From Pseudoscleropodium purum (Eukaryota > Streptophyta > Bryopsida > Hypnales > Brachytheciaceae), in NCBI GenBank assembly GCA_963969395.1, contig OZ017802.1:6512501-6576500 (forward strand): DNA of 64,000 nt, written 5' to 3'. Positions 1 to 12,021 of the stretch are shown one piece after another. The notes beneath the pieces were generated by a model. That model was given only the letters and a program-made list of their open reading frames with translations, made no database searches and was not told where the DNA came from. The position numbers and the translations under genes were made by a program. Position 1 is the first letter of the stretch; the number at the start of each line of letters is the position of its first letter.

Positions 1-229
1 AACATTACAAACTCATGATTTTTGCAAATGGTATTGAAATGAAATATATAATTATTATAAGAAGATATATTCTTGGTATTTGGATTTTAGAATCTTTCAC
101 TTGAAAACTTACTATAAACTTATAAACTTATGTTAGTGTAAGTGAGGGTAATTTTGACTCTTTTCTACAATCAACCTTGACATATATTTTGCCTCACATA
201 TGCAACCCATATTAACATCAATTTATTAA

Positions 230-1151
230 CCCCCAAAAGACCAAACTATGTTTTTTGGCAACAGAGAAAATTTAGATAGCTCACTACAAATGAAATTTTT
301 ATTTTGAAATTTTGAAATTTTGACACAACATAGGAACAAAGAGTAGCTTTAAGGTCCAATAATTTTCATAATTTTTTACTAAATGGTTAAAAAATTATTG
401 TATAATATGTAGTTTGTTTCTCAGCTTGGGCAGCTTGGGCAGCTTTGAAAAAATCACTCTTTTCAAAAACAAAAATTTGAAATTGGTTCTTTGGATTTAT
501 ATATACTTGGAAAGCCTTTAATCATTCCATTTTGATTAATGAGATGAAAGTTATGAGGAGTTTTAGTTTGTGTATAGTTATGGAAACTCTACTCTAAAAT
601 AAACTTTGAAGTTCTTTATTTAACTCAATTTTTAATATTTGGGATATAAATAAAATCATAGGATGTAGATCATCTATTACAACATTACAACCATTGGGAT
701 TGGAATTTTTCAATTCTATAACTAAATTCTTAACAATTTAGTATTTTGAATCATTTTCTACATCTTTCTACTTACTATTTTTTTCTATATATTGTACAAT
801 TCCAAATAATATAAAAAATTTCAAGCATCTAGACAATTCGAATTTGAAAATGAATTCAAAAAAGCACCATCATTTTGGACATTTTTTCATACAAATCAGA
901 CCTTGTGAAGTGCAGCTATTGTATTTTTTGTAGGGCTACAAAAAAAATTTAGTCAATTCAAGTGTTTATATCTTGCAACCTACATGGTGGAAGTTTTTAA
1001 AATTTTATCCTCATCTTTTCAAACCAACTTACTAGAAGATCAAACAATTACATGTGTCCAAAAATGTTTTTTTTCTAAAATTTAAAACTTGTACAAGAAA
1101 TGGTAGTTATGGAGTGTTTTTGGTGAAAACATAGTCAAAGAACTTTAAGGG
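230..1151 (+). mobile_element. TTAA-flanked non-autonomous element, family A, copy 1
   Basis: A 922-bp unit bounded by TTAA at 226-229 and 1152-1155. The left end reads CCCCCAAAAGACCAAACTATG. The right end read on the minus strand gives CCCTTAAAG, then a match to GACTATGTTTT, so the termini form an imperfect inverted repeat of about 28 bp. The interior is AT-rich and non-coding. It shares long blocks with the copies at 8.4-8.9, 32.2-33.2, 47.2-47.9 and 56.2-57.2 kb, for example the block around 560-640 containing CTCTAAAATAAACTTTGAAG. TTAA plus a C-rich TIR start resembles piggyBac-type elements. That assignment is inference, because no transposase is present. Confidence 0.7.
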
Positions 1152-1155
1152 TTAA

Positions 1156-3336
1156 ATTGACGTTATCTTGTAGTTCTTGATGCATGCTTGAACCCAAAAT
1201 CTATGCATGTCTTAGTGTGTGATTTGAAATTAGACCTATGTGAAGATATACATCCCAATATATTCCTTCTAGAATGCCACCAACTTAATAAAATTGCCAT
1301 TTATTCCTTTCAAATACACCTACTTTTATTACTTTGGAAAATTTATAAATAATTTATAGAGTGTCCAAAAAATGCATAAGAAAAAAAAATGTAGAATACT
1401 CTTTTGAATTTTAAGAAGATTTAAAAAAGTTAAGGTGAAAATATCCAAAACATCAAAATAAACAATTCAACGTAGGTAGAAGCACCTTCTTTAAGAAAAA
1501 AAAACATTTTTGTCACATCAGCAATTGAAAATCATGAATTAAAAACAACACCTAGATAAGACATGTAATTAGTATGAATTTTCAAAGTAAAAGCTCCATG
1601 AAGCCACTATAACCATCACAAAACCTCGTTATAAAATCTAAATTTAAAGAATCAACAATCAACCAATGGCAATTAAGTATGGAAACAGTGTAATTGCATT
1701 TTCAAGGACACTTGCAATAGAAGTCTAGCTAGCTACTTATCAAGACCAAGTCCGCGGACAGTTTTAAGTTGGGTGTTTCCACCTTATTATTAGGCAATTG
1801 AATAATAGGAACAATGCTTCATTGCTTATGCCGAGGATACAATTAGGTGTACTTACCTTTAGCTTATGTACAATTTGTAATTTGGGCATCCTTGAAGGTG
1901 GATGGATTGCAGGTTACTAGGGAATCAAATGGATGTGATGGTTGAAATTTAGTTTGTTTTGGGCAGTGACACTAAATTCAGTGCAAATGGACAGCATATT
2001 CCGATCCCAGTACGGCAGACATGGGTTTGTTGTTCTCTTCACATGGGGAACATGTACCCAGGAACTTGGGCCGCCCACCCCTGAAAAACTATACCAGCCT
2101 CAATCCCCAGCAATTAGGGATCCCTCTTAAGGAACAGGGAGAACCAACCCCATAGGTCCGGACCTTCCGGGCTCTTGGGAAAATGCTGGAGTTTTTTATG
2201 TTCCATGGATAGAAATTTTGAGCTCCTCTTTGGAATTGGAGATCCTTTTGTTAACTAGGTGAAGATAGGAAAATGTAAAACTAATTAACCACAAAATAGG
2301 GGTCACATTAGATTGTCATATGGTATTAAAACATTATAGAAGGGCCAAAAATATTAGTTCAAATCAAGAGAATAAGGGAACGTTTTTAGACACCTAGCTC
2401 TTTCTTGAAGTCAAAAGGAACAGAAAGTAATGGTGAACAATGTTATACATGTTTTACTTGTAATTCTATGTTAGTTTTTAATACCAAGTATATGAATTGG
2501 GTTGATTTGCCCAAACCCCTTGAGAGTTATGCTATGAGTGTTCCTTTGAGAGAGAAACACAAAATAAAATTATTCACCATGGATGATCAAAATTGGAATT
2601 AGGTATTACTAACTAGTTATGGGAAGTTACAAAATATAAAATCAACCATTCTAATGTAGGGGGCAATTTTTCCATTTGTCTCTACATGGTGGGGTGGAAA
2701 ATTTCTCTTCTACCATGGATTGTTTGTAGTACTATTCTAGACAGCTCTTAAACTCAACATTTCACCCTTTTGACATATTTCATGATTTCTAGACTCAACA
2801 AAGTTAAGTTACAACTATATAAAGGAATGGATACATTTTGAGCAAAATCTATCAAAATTTGTCATTTTCTTTTTTACATGTGCATTGATCACGAATGAAG
2901 TAAAAAAATGTTTTGTTTTAAAATCCAACCATATGAAATCATACAAGATTACTATGCAATTGTTTTTGAAATCCTAGCACATAGATTACAAGATTATATC
3001 ATTTGAAGTTCAAATAAAAACATACCTCTTGGTGTTGCCCAAATGTATCAACATGTTTTGATTCTTCTTTGTATGAGTTTTTTGTATAATTAATAGTTTT
3101 GTGTTACTTTTAACCATTGTTCACTATATCATTTTACTTGTAACATACTTAACAAAAATAAAAGTAGATTTTGCAATCTTTCTGGAAGTTGCCTACCTTG
3201 TATAAAATTTTTTTGGCAACATAACTTTTGATCTATGCACTTTGTAAGAAGCAATTCCAATTTCAAATTGTCCTTTTAAAGACAATCATTTTTTAAAGGT
3301 AAATAATAGGAACTATAATCAAATATGTATTGAAGT
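1156..3336. other. AT-rich intergenic DNA, no gene recognised
   Basis: No coding region is supported. A patch of higher complexity and GC lies at about 1930-2190. It contains a 60-codon open frame with no ATG start and no family I recognise. It could be a decayed exon or retroelement fragment. The rest is low-complexity AT-rich sequence. Confidence 0.5.
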
Positions 3337-3652
3337 ATTGTAGGATATAAGGTTGCTATTTTGTGAGCGTATGAGTGCAAGCTTGTGAGCATATAATTTT
3401 TTTAAAGATTCCATCTAGAATTATGACCAAAACTTATTATTTTTGATAAATTTTAGTACCTATTATTATGAATTTATTTCCATGGACCTATTACCATGAA
3501 CCGATAACCATGGACCTATTATCGTAATCCCTTGAACAACCTTGATATGTTATATATTGTACTTTGCTAGATTTTAAAAAGAAAGAATTGGTAATTAATT
3601 AGGATTTGTTTAAAATTGATTGAGGTTATTCCATTGAGATTTGAATTTTTAT

Positions 3653-3794
3653 AATCACTCCCCTCTTGTAGTTGGGCTTCCCTCAACACCAAGGAGACTC
3701 CTAGCTACATGGAAATTTTTTTTTTAAAAAGATGGCAAGTACTCAATCCCCCTCTTGGCGTTGAGGGGTTCTAAGCATCAAGAGGGGAGTGATT
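3653..3794. repeat. Small palindromic insert inside the foldback element
   Basis: The first 16 bases, AATCACTCCCCTCTTG (3653-3668), are exactly complementary to 3779-3794. Similarity between the arms continues inward for about 45 bp (CCCTCAACaCCAAG against CCCTCAACgCCAAG). The middle is an A/T tract. The ends are G/C-rich compared with the surroundings. It is probably a MITE or foldback nested in the larger element. Confidence 0.6.
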
Positions 3795-3865
3795 AAACAA
3801 ATGACCATTTGATCAAAAGATGGAAGAATTTTACCCCCAAGAGGTCTCAAAAGAGGACAATGATC

Positions 3866-4385
3866 AATTAGTCAACAATTTGGTATAACTAAGCTCATTC
3901 CTTATAAAAATAATCCCTATCAACCAAATATTTTCTTCCAAAATCTTAACAAGTCCGATTACTAGCACATCAAGATAGAAGTATAGGTACCTCCCATTGG
4001 CTCCAAAAGGACCCACTTTACTACAAGATAGTAATCAACAAAAATGAAATTTGGTATAGCTAATCTCTTTCTACGTATAATGAATTCCTATTAACAAATT
4101 TTAGTTTCTAAAATCTAAACAAGTTCATTGACTTACAAATCAAGAAGAAAGTGTTGGTACCTTTTTATTGACCCTAAAAAGATCCATCATGCTACAAGAC
4201 AATAATCAATCAAAATAAAATTCACTATGACAAAGATCATTAGAAATAAAAATAACTCTTATCGACAATTTTTTCTAAAATCTAAACAAGTTCAACAACA
4301 ATGCATCAAGAAAAAATCATTAGTATCCTCCCATCAGCCCTTAAAGGATCCATGTTGCTATAGGATAGTGATCAACCAATATTCT
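3866..4385 (+). repeat. Tandem repeat, about 171-bp period, three copies
   Basis: Equivalent points TTGGTATAACT, TTGGTATAGCT and TTCACTATGAC fall at about 3880, 4051 and 4221. Later shared landmarks include TCTAAACAAGTTC, GGTACCTCCCATTGGC-like and CTACAAGATAGTAATCAA. The copies are diverged by many substitutions. The monomer length is in the range of plant satellites, but only three units are present. Confidence 0.65.
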
Positions 4386-4730
4386 ATACAAACTTATTTC
4401 CATTTCCATTTATCTTTCACATCAACTGAGTTCATCATTTTATACGTAATGTATACTTCTAATATTTTAAACAACACCGAAAATTATAATTTTTGTTTGA
4501 ATTCTACCAAACGATGATAATAGGTTCATGGTAATAGCTACATAGTAATAGATACAAAAATTTACTAAAAATAATAAATTTTGAACCAAAATGTTAGATA
4601 GAATTCATTTTTAGAAAAATTGTTAAGTTCTCTAATAGTTCTTCAAATTTTGAACTCAACACTCACATAATCCTTGGTTAGTGTTCATAGACTCATACTC
4701 ACACATTCACAAAATAGCAACACTATTGTA

Positions 4731-4757
4731 ATATATATATGTATGTATGTATGTATG
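4731..4757. repeat. Microsatellite (AT)n(GTAT)n
   Basis: An AT run is followed by four GTAT units (4741-4757), directly outside the right arm of the foldback element. Confidence 0.9.
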
Positions 4758-5032
4758 TCTTTTAATACATTACATCATTTCTCCTATAATGCTAGGGAGA
4801 AACAAGAGTAAATTGCATAGGTCAAAGAGTGTTGATTTCTTGTAGGATGCTCATGACCCTTGTCTAAAAACGTTTTTATTTATTTTTAAAGCATTCTAAT
4901 ACAGAAATTCATAGAAGTTACATTTTGTATTAGAAAAATGATAATTTACTTGGATTTTTTTAGTCTAATTTTTCAATATTCAAATTTTTTGTGTGACAAT
5001 ACCATTTGTCTACAAGGTGTTCAATTGCTTAA

Positions 5033-5921
5033 CCCCTAACGGACCAAAGAGCCTACTTTGGGCTTTTTGAAAACTTTAGCTGTCTCTATTGACTTCTTCA
5101 CTTGAAATATTAGCATGAAATTTTTAGAATGAATGCTAATCATCCAAATCTATGTGTAAAGCTTTGTTTCATGTCATTTTGATAAATATGGCAAAAGTTA
5201 GAAGTTTTTTAAAATTTCAATGTTAAACCATGGAGTAAGAAATTATTCTAAAAAAATATTAAATATTTTTTTTAATTTACACCCTAAAAGCACTCAAAAT
5301 CATTTGAACCATTCAACTCCAAATAATTAGATGAGGGTTTTTAGGAGTTTTATTTTATAGGTAATGAAAATAGAAAAAATTCATACTATGATTATTTGCA
5401 TTCAATTTTGAATTTTCTTAAACGGAAGATGACAATTGTTCACTAGAAGATTCTTACTGTTGTAATTACATTTGTCAATTTCTTGTAGAATTCATTAGCG
5501 GTTTAGTTTTTTCTTTCATTCAATATCACCTTCTATTTTATGTTTTTTTAAAGATGAATAAAAAAGTATTTTTCGTTTAAATTTTTTAATATATTTTCAA
5601 ATCATTTTCCAATGTATTGACAAAAATGCACAATTCATAGGCCATATGTATTTTTTCCTTAAAATCTTGAAAGACAAAACTTCACCTTTTGGAAGCCTAG
5701 CTAGAAAAACTTACATTTTGAAGTTTAGGCACATAATTGAACTTGAAGTTGGTGGAGATATTTAATTTAAAATTTGGGGATTATATATTTGAACAAGTTA
5801 ACCAAATGATGCTACAATTGATTTTGTTAATAAAATAAATGTAGCAGAAGATTTTTGCCTTGTTTGGGGACAAGTATTTTGAAGCGATTTTGGGCTTCCA
5901 AATATGAAAGACCCTTAGGGA
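5033..5921 (+). mobile_element. TTAA-flanked non-autonomous element, family B
   Basis: An 889-bp unit between TTAA at 5029-5032 and TTAA at 5922-5925. The left end is CCCCTAACGGACCAAAG and the right-end complement is TCCCTAAGGGTCTTTC, so the first 9-12 bp form an imperfect TIR like that of family A. The interior is unlike family A apart from the ends. It is AT-rich and non-coding. Confidence 0.6.
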
Positions 5922-5925
5922 TTAA

Positions 5926-6733
5926 ATGGAAAATAATAGATATTTTCAATATAGTTTTATTTTTTCAATATATAAATAACTCAAGAAGTCACCTCATTAG
6001 TCAAACTTGACATAATAACTTTCCAAATGATATAAGAGCATTCAAAGTATATGACCAAGAAATAGGGACAATATCAGGATTTTGAAGTAGAGGGTTATAG
6101 ACTTCATTCTATTCTTGAGACTTTTAAAAAAAATTGATACAATTCAAAGTCCACAATCCAAACCTCAAATGAACTTTTCCACATTATAGAAAGAAAGAGA
6201 GGAAGATATTCTATATTAAAAAGAGAATTTTCTTGCAAAAAGGAAAGGTTCAATGTATTGGCATATATAACAATGCTTGAAAGTGTATGACAATTATGAA
6301 TCTTGGTATTGTGAGCCAAGTTAAGGGTCCTTCATATTTTGCCAAGTTGTTCATATCAATAAGGATAATAGAGAGCATAGGAATAATGAAAGACCAATAC
6401 CAATTGCGATGCAGAGTGTTTTTAGGAATTGCCCTTTAACTATGCCTGAATCATCCTAGAAGCTAGTTCCATTCCAAATGCTTTAATACTACATGTACAA
6501 CTTATAGTGTGTATCCATTACCTTTTTTTCCACAATATTGCATACATTGAATGCTAGAACTCTCATCTTATACTAATACACCAATACATACAAGGTTAGT
6601 GAGTCCATTGTGGGTAAAATCAAAGCAAGTCCTTTGTAGGCAAAATTGTAGTGATGGTGTACATTCAAGTTTTGGAATGTACACTACTATAATCATTTTG
6701 TCCACAAATGGATTTACTTACCTTATGTCAAAG
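5926..6733. other. AT-rich intergenic DNA, nothing recognised
   Basis: No gene, RNA or well-bounded repeat can be supported here. The open frames are short and of biased composition. Confidence 0.5.
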
Positions 6734-6736
6734 TAA

Positions 6737-7013
6737 GGTAGATTGCTCTCAAAAAGCAACCTTGCTCAAAAAGCAACCACTAACACAAGTGTACATTTCG
6801 CTTTCTTCAATTTACCAGTTGTAGTGCACATTTCAAGAAGTGGTTGCTTTTTAGCAACCACTGCATTTCAACTTCAAAAATATTAGTAACTAACTCCACA
6901 AATGCCCCTAAAATATGAAACGACTTAGATTAGATGCCAATTCTATTTTTCTTCCTACGAAAATTTATTGAAAACAATCTGCTCTTGAAAGGCAGCTTCA
7001 AGAGCAGATTACC
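6737..7013. mobile_element. TWA-flanked MITE, family G (Harbinger/Tourist-like), copy 1
   Basis: The left end GGTAGATTGCTCT follows TAA (6734-6736). The right-end complement is GGTAATCTGCTCT and is followed by TCA (7014-7016), a possible decayed TAA/TTA duplication. The interior shares the GAAGTGGTTGCTTT and AAATATGAAACGACTT blocks with elements at 45.3 and 46.6 kb. Short length, G-initial TIRs and a 3-bp TWA site suggest a PIF/Harbinger derivative. Confidence 0.5.
6976..7010. repeat. Perfect 14-bp hairpin near the right end of the family G MITE
   Basis: AATCTGCTCTTGAA (6976-6989) and TTCAAGAGCAGATT (6997-7010) are perfect complements around a 7-nt loop. The arm sequence also repeats the element's own terminal motif. 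Confidence 0.85.
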
Positions 7014-7877
7014 TCATAGCTGCACAAATAGTTATTGGGTTTTCCCACCTCACACATTCACATTTAGGGAAAGGCAAAAAGGAGGGGAGGGGGGGGGGGT
7101 ATTATTCCTGAAATGACCCCCAACAAGTCATTTTTGACAGCCACATAGGGATGCTCATTTCATTTTTCTCATTGAATATTGCAGTAAGGTTTCAGACCTC
7201 ATTGGGCGGCCGGTTGGTTACAGGTCAGAACCTAATCAGCAGTGACATGATCATGAGTTGGAATTGGTAAAACCATCGGCTGAGTAAAACTTCATTCTTA
7301 ACTTACGTTGAATGTGTTCCCATCAGATGGGAACGGAAAAGCCGGTGATGGTGATCGCTAAGTTCATGGTGTGGGCATCGTTGGCATTGGAGAGGTGGCC
7401 CGAAAACAGACGGCTCCATCCTTGGTCGGTCGCTGGCTAACTTACACAAAGTTAGAGTGCTTCTCATCACATGGGAATGAAAGGGACGTTGCTCTTGTTG
7501 TTGGACAACCAACACCCGATTCGTGTGTAGCCAATGTAGAGCCAGATTTCTGATATCATAGTTGGCATGATCACTTAGCCTGTAAGTTAAATGCCATTGC
7601 CAATCCGGGTGGGCTTGCTTGGATTGTGGTAGAGTAAGAGTAACCTACTCATGCAATGAAAACAAGGTTTGGATGTGGCTATAAGCATCACCCAACAACC
7701 AATTCCATCATTTATGCAATCATCCCAACATCCTAATTTGGCCTTCGTCCTAACTATTTATACATAATTTGAAAGCCAAGTGTATATGGATTAAGTCAAA
7801 GTTGCAATTGGACCAAAGTACAGGGGGGATTTGAAACTTGTAATAAAATAAAAATACACTTAATAATGCTTAAGCAA
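7014..7877. other. GC-richer unassigned segment with G-run and palindrome
   Basis: A G-rich run lies at 7081-7099. Higher-complexity sequence at about 7190-7640 includes a 9+1+9 palindrome GTTCCCATC-A-GATGGGAAC (7316-7334). Overlapping 60-70-codon frames on both strands have no recognisable family. It could be a low-copy remnant or part of an unrecognised repeat. Confidence 0.4.
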
Positions 7878-7881
7878 TTAA

Positions 7882-8931
7882 CCCCTAAAGGACCAAGGGT
7901 GTTTGAACATAGCTCTTGTTTTTTTCATTAGCTCTTGTAACAAGCATAATTCTTCATTTGTGTGGAATAATTTTGATGATCATCACTATTGAAATGAAAG
8001 AAGACTTATGTAGCTTTCCTTTGAAAAAAAGATAAAAAAACATTACACAATTTTTGAGAAAATGTCAATGTTGATAAGATTAATGAAAGATGTTCACTTA
8101 GGTGGTACTTTGTACATATCTTAAAATGGGAATGTTGAAATCGAAATGCTCAAAAGTGCTTCAAAAACTATGATTTTTTTTCCATAGATACATATCATGA
8201 TATTGATGTGTGATTTTTTCCGAATATTTTTGAAGTGTAGAAAAAAAAGGTATGAGGATGTGAAGTAATATTCTGAAGTGTCTTTCCATCCTCAAAAAAA
8301 TCATTCAAAATAACATACTTGATTACTTCTTGATCGGATTGTACCAACGGATTCAAAGGAAAAAATCATTTAGGGTCTTTTTGTTGTTCAAAAGTAATTA
8401 GTCAATAGAAAGAAGTAGAGAATGATTCAAAATACTAAATTGTTAAGAATTTAGTTATGGATTTGAAAAATGACAATCCCAGTGGTTTTAATGTTGTCAT
8501 AAACAATTTCCATCCTATCATTTTATTTTTTTCAAAAAATATTGAAAATTGAGTTAAACAAAGGACTTCAAAGTTTATTTTAGAGTAGAGAATCTAAAAT
8601 TGCCTGCAAATTAAATTACCTCATAACTTTCAACTCATTAATCAAAACAAAATGATTTAAAGCTTTCTACATATATAAAAACCTAAAAAAACAATTTCTA
8701 AATTTTTTTTCTGAAAAAAGTGAAGTTTTTAGCTACTTTGGTTGCCCACCAAACAATAAAAATTACATATCATACAATAACTTTTTAACCACGTGGTCAA
8801 AAGTTAAGAAATTTGTTGAATCTCAAAGAAAAAACCTATCAACATGTTGTGTGAAATTAAAAAAATTCATTCATATTGAATTGCCAAAAATTGTTGTATT
8901 GCCAAAAAATGCAGTTTGGTCCTTTAGGGGG
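7882..8931 (-). mobile_element. TTAA element, composite: family A 5' half with a different 3' part
   Basis: The plus-strand low end is TTAA (7878-7881) then CCCCTAAAGGACCAAGG. The complement of the high end is CCCCCTAAAGGACCAAAC, with the flanking TTAA decayed to TCAT. From 8931 down to about 8370 it matches family A in reverse orientation. From about 8370 to 7882 it does not match the family A 3' part. The total length is 1050 bp. It may be a recombinant family member or a nested insertion. Confidence 0.55.
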
Positions 8932-8944
8932 TCATATCAAATGT

Positions 8945-9940
8945 TGTCATCACAGGAGTATATATTGTCACCAATTAAGTAGCTGTATCAACTTTCCAAT
9001 ATGTGGACAAATAATAATTAAAATCTACAAAGAAATTGCATAATTTTTTTATCTATTGGCAATCATATCAAACATTTGGCACACTTTAGAACAATGCATG
9101 CAAAAAGATTGTAAAGTTGTACTAGATGTTCCACCTCAAATTCATAGGTGAAACTCTTAGATGAACTATCAAATTTGTGTAAAGTAATTTATGTCTTTGA
9201 TAATATAAAAATTTATAACAATTTGATCATGAATAAATCCTCTATTCATGAATAGGAATCTAAAGCACCATTTGTTGATTGATGTTTAAAGATACATGCT
9301 ATTATACACACCAAAATATCTTCAATAAATTTTACTAAATAACATTCAATTATTAAAATCACAATTCAATATAATCATCTAATGAATAATATTTTTCTTA
9401 AACTTTAGTGTGTTACAATAATTGAAATCCTAAAAGAGGTTTTACTACCAAAAGAATTTTCAACAAATATTCCTAAATCTTGATTTTGAATTTTGTATAT
9501 TTCTTTTATGTTATTTCTCATACTTCTGTACTCTTACCATCAAAAGGTCATTCTGTAATAAATAAATATTTGATCTTAAAAATTTGAAGTTTTAATTCCT
9601 AGACTATAACGATTATGAAAAGCTAGGAATTTTGATACATTATTTGATTCAAACTTTATAAATTGCAAACTTCACATATATTAAACAACCAGATTCCCTA
9701 ATATAAATCAAGAAAATCAAATATTGGCAAAGAACAAAACTAATCAATCTTATTTTACAATGGGTACACATTATATTGAATACAATACTACATTTGTGGA
9801 TATTTCTATTTTTTTTTTTAAGGATGGTGAGTATTAAAAGGTAAGAAAGAAAAAACAATCATTTTATTTGGCATGAATGGTGGATATTTCTATAAGTAGC
9901 ATTGTATAATCAAAACATCTTTGCATTTGCATTATATTGA
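8945..9940 (+). repeat. Dispersed AT-rich repeat, family H, copy 1
   Basis: Collinear, diverged similarity to 23.57-24.79 kb and 62.7-63.8 kb. Shared landmarks are TATCAACTTTCCAA near the start, a CATGAATAGGAATCTA-type motif (9230-9260), a TAAAATCAC..TTCAATATAATCATCTAAT block (9350-9390), and the end containing ACTAATC...ACAATACTAC...GTGGATATTTCTATT. No coding capacity or clear termini are seen. The repeat class is unknown. Confidence 0.55.
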
Positions 9941-11700
9941 TATTGATATATTTAAAATAATAATGTAATAACATATTCTATATACAAAAGTCATCTTCTC
10001 ATAAAAAAAATGGAGAACTTATTAGTTAATAATCATGTTGTATTTATGAGATTAGACAATATAGTCCATACACTACAAATATATTAGTTGCTAATTTGAT
10101 TTTAAACTACTGAGATTTTTCATTATGTATTTTTTAATTCCATTTATGTAGTGTTGAAAACTAGATCTCATGGAAATTTTAAAGGCATCAAAGTAATGGT
10201 GTATGTATTGACAATATAAAATTGTGTTAGCTCCTTACTAATTAAAACCAGCATGCATAAAATCAATGATGAATGAATTTTACTCATGCATTTGATTCTT
10301 TGAACTATTAGAATATTTTTTATTTCATACATTTAATTGTGAATTTTCAAATGTAATTTATAAAAGAATCAAAATAATTTACATATAGACAAAATGTCTT
10401 CCCCTTGCATTGCTTTCAAGGACTATCTTACTTTACAATTCATTATTTCATTGGTGCTTTAACCATGGAAAGATAGAGCCTATGACCATGTGATATGTTT
10501 CAATTTTTTTTGCTTTGATTCCTCTATTTTGCAACTAAGTTTAAGTGAGAATTATTTCCTTTTGATTTTCAGATTTTTCATAGACGAAATCACATGTTTT
10601 CTATAATTCATAAATTTTTTTTAATTTATTGGTAATGATTTGAAGTCATCACAATTTTTTTAAGAATAAGTGGAATAAATTCATATCTAATACAAAATAC
10701 AAATTTATTGAAAATCCTTTTCACCATAAGTGTATATTATAGTGAAAAATATTGTGATGCTCCAGTTTTTAAAAATTCTATAAATAAAAATTTGGTAGAC
10801 TGTGGTAATAGGACCTATGTTCAAATTGTAATAAAATAGTTACTTTTTGAATTTTTCTGAAAATTTCAAATCGAATTAAGAACTAGACTTGAATTTTTTT
10901 AATTTCATAAGTTAAAATGAAATTCAAAGAAGACGATTTCCATGGGTGAAAATTCAAATCTAGTGCAAAGAGCTAAAAGTTGTCAAATATGCTACAAGGT
11001 CATCCGTAGCACACATCCAAATTCATACAAAAAAATGAAAGACACCTATGATGATATTTTTCAGCGTCATCACAAGTGGAAAGAACAATTCCCCCCTCAA
11101 GAAACCCCAATACTAGTCTCTATAAATTATTTTCTTGTTTAATTGGATTTAGAATGTAAAATTGTACACTATCCTTTTAAACTAGTGTACTTGAAAATTT
11201 GTAAGAAAATCAAAGAAAAGTAGTTGTACTGTACTTGAAATTTTGAGCTTAAATTTTTCCTAAAATTAACTTTGAAACATGAATTCACCACATTTAAAAA
11301 AAAATTGAATTTTGGACAAGTAATAAAAATCATAATAACATATTAAATTATATCTCTATAAATCAAATTTTTTGTAATTCTAGTTTTTGAATGCAATTTT
11401 GATTCAGAATCTTCAAGTAGTATTACAAGTCATAATGTGAAATTGAAATCTATATCTATTTTGTTAAGGCTCTAGAAAAAACACATAATGAAAATTTAAA
11501 TTTAAAAATAAACACGTGCATTATTCACATTCAAAGTTTGTCATTATTTAGACAAATTATTATTTAATTCAAGGTTTCAAACTTCTAGATCCTCAAGATA
11601 ATTTACTTAAGAAAACTAGAAGTTCTACATTTGAATTCTCCCTCTTTCTATATATATAAATCTTAGAAGCTAGAACTTTTAATTTTTCAATATTAAATAA

Positions 11701-11704
<4 letters not shown>
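9941..11704. other. AT-rich intergenic DNA, nothing recognised
   Basis: Very AT-rich sequence with no supported gene. A 66-codon frame at 10942-11142 has no recognisable domain and I do not consider it coding. Confidence 0.5.

Positions 11705-11770
<66 letters not shown>
11705..11770. repeat. (AT)33 microsatellite
   Basis: An uninterrupted AT dinucleotide run of 66 bp, long enough to extrude as a cruciform and likely hypervariable. Confidence 0.97.
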
Positions 11771-11774
<4 letters not shown>

Positions 11775-12009
11775 ATGGTTTAAAAATTGTTATTATATCA
11801 ACAAGTACCCATGTGAACAAGAATGAGTTCACTATACAATAAGTTTGATTGTCATAAGAATTAGCACAATATAAATTGCCACTACTCCAAAATATTATAT
11901 TATTCAAAGATTGCTAATTTGATTGACTCCAAAATTTAAGTCTTCTAGTTCAATACAAATTTGAAGTTATATTAAAGAAGAAAATTTAATATCATTCAAC
12001 TCCTAAAGT

Positions 12010-12021
12010 TCTTTAAAATGT
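12010..12021. repeat. LINE target-site duplication, 3' side
   Basis: TCTTTAAAATGT directly precedes the T8 run (minus-strand poly-A) and is identical to 17771-17782. Confidence 0.75.

Larger units (their letters stand above)
3361..4717. mobile_element. Foldback-type element with diverged long terminal inverted repeats
   Basis: The left arm (about 3361-3530) starts GTTGCTATTTTGTGAG. The complement of the right end (about 4500-4717) starts GTTGCTATTTTGTGAA, and the arms stay recognisable for about 170-220 bp, including the repeated motif with CCATGAACC/CCTATTA. The interior carries a separate small palindrome (3653-3794) and three copies of a tandem repeat of about 171 bp (3866-4385). No clear target-site duplication is visible, so the superfamily is undetermined. 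No coding capacity is seen. Confidence 0.55.

Noticed and set aside
7160..7640. Possible gene fragment or SINE in the GC-richer patch
   Set aside because: No pol III boxes, tail, duplication or protein motif could be supported.
11593..11907. 104-codon frame with a long Ile-Tyr repeat
   Set aside because: It is produced by the (AT)33 microsatellite and is not a protein.
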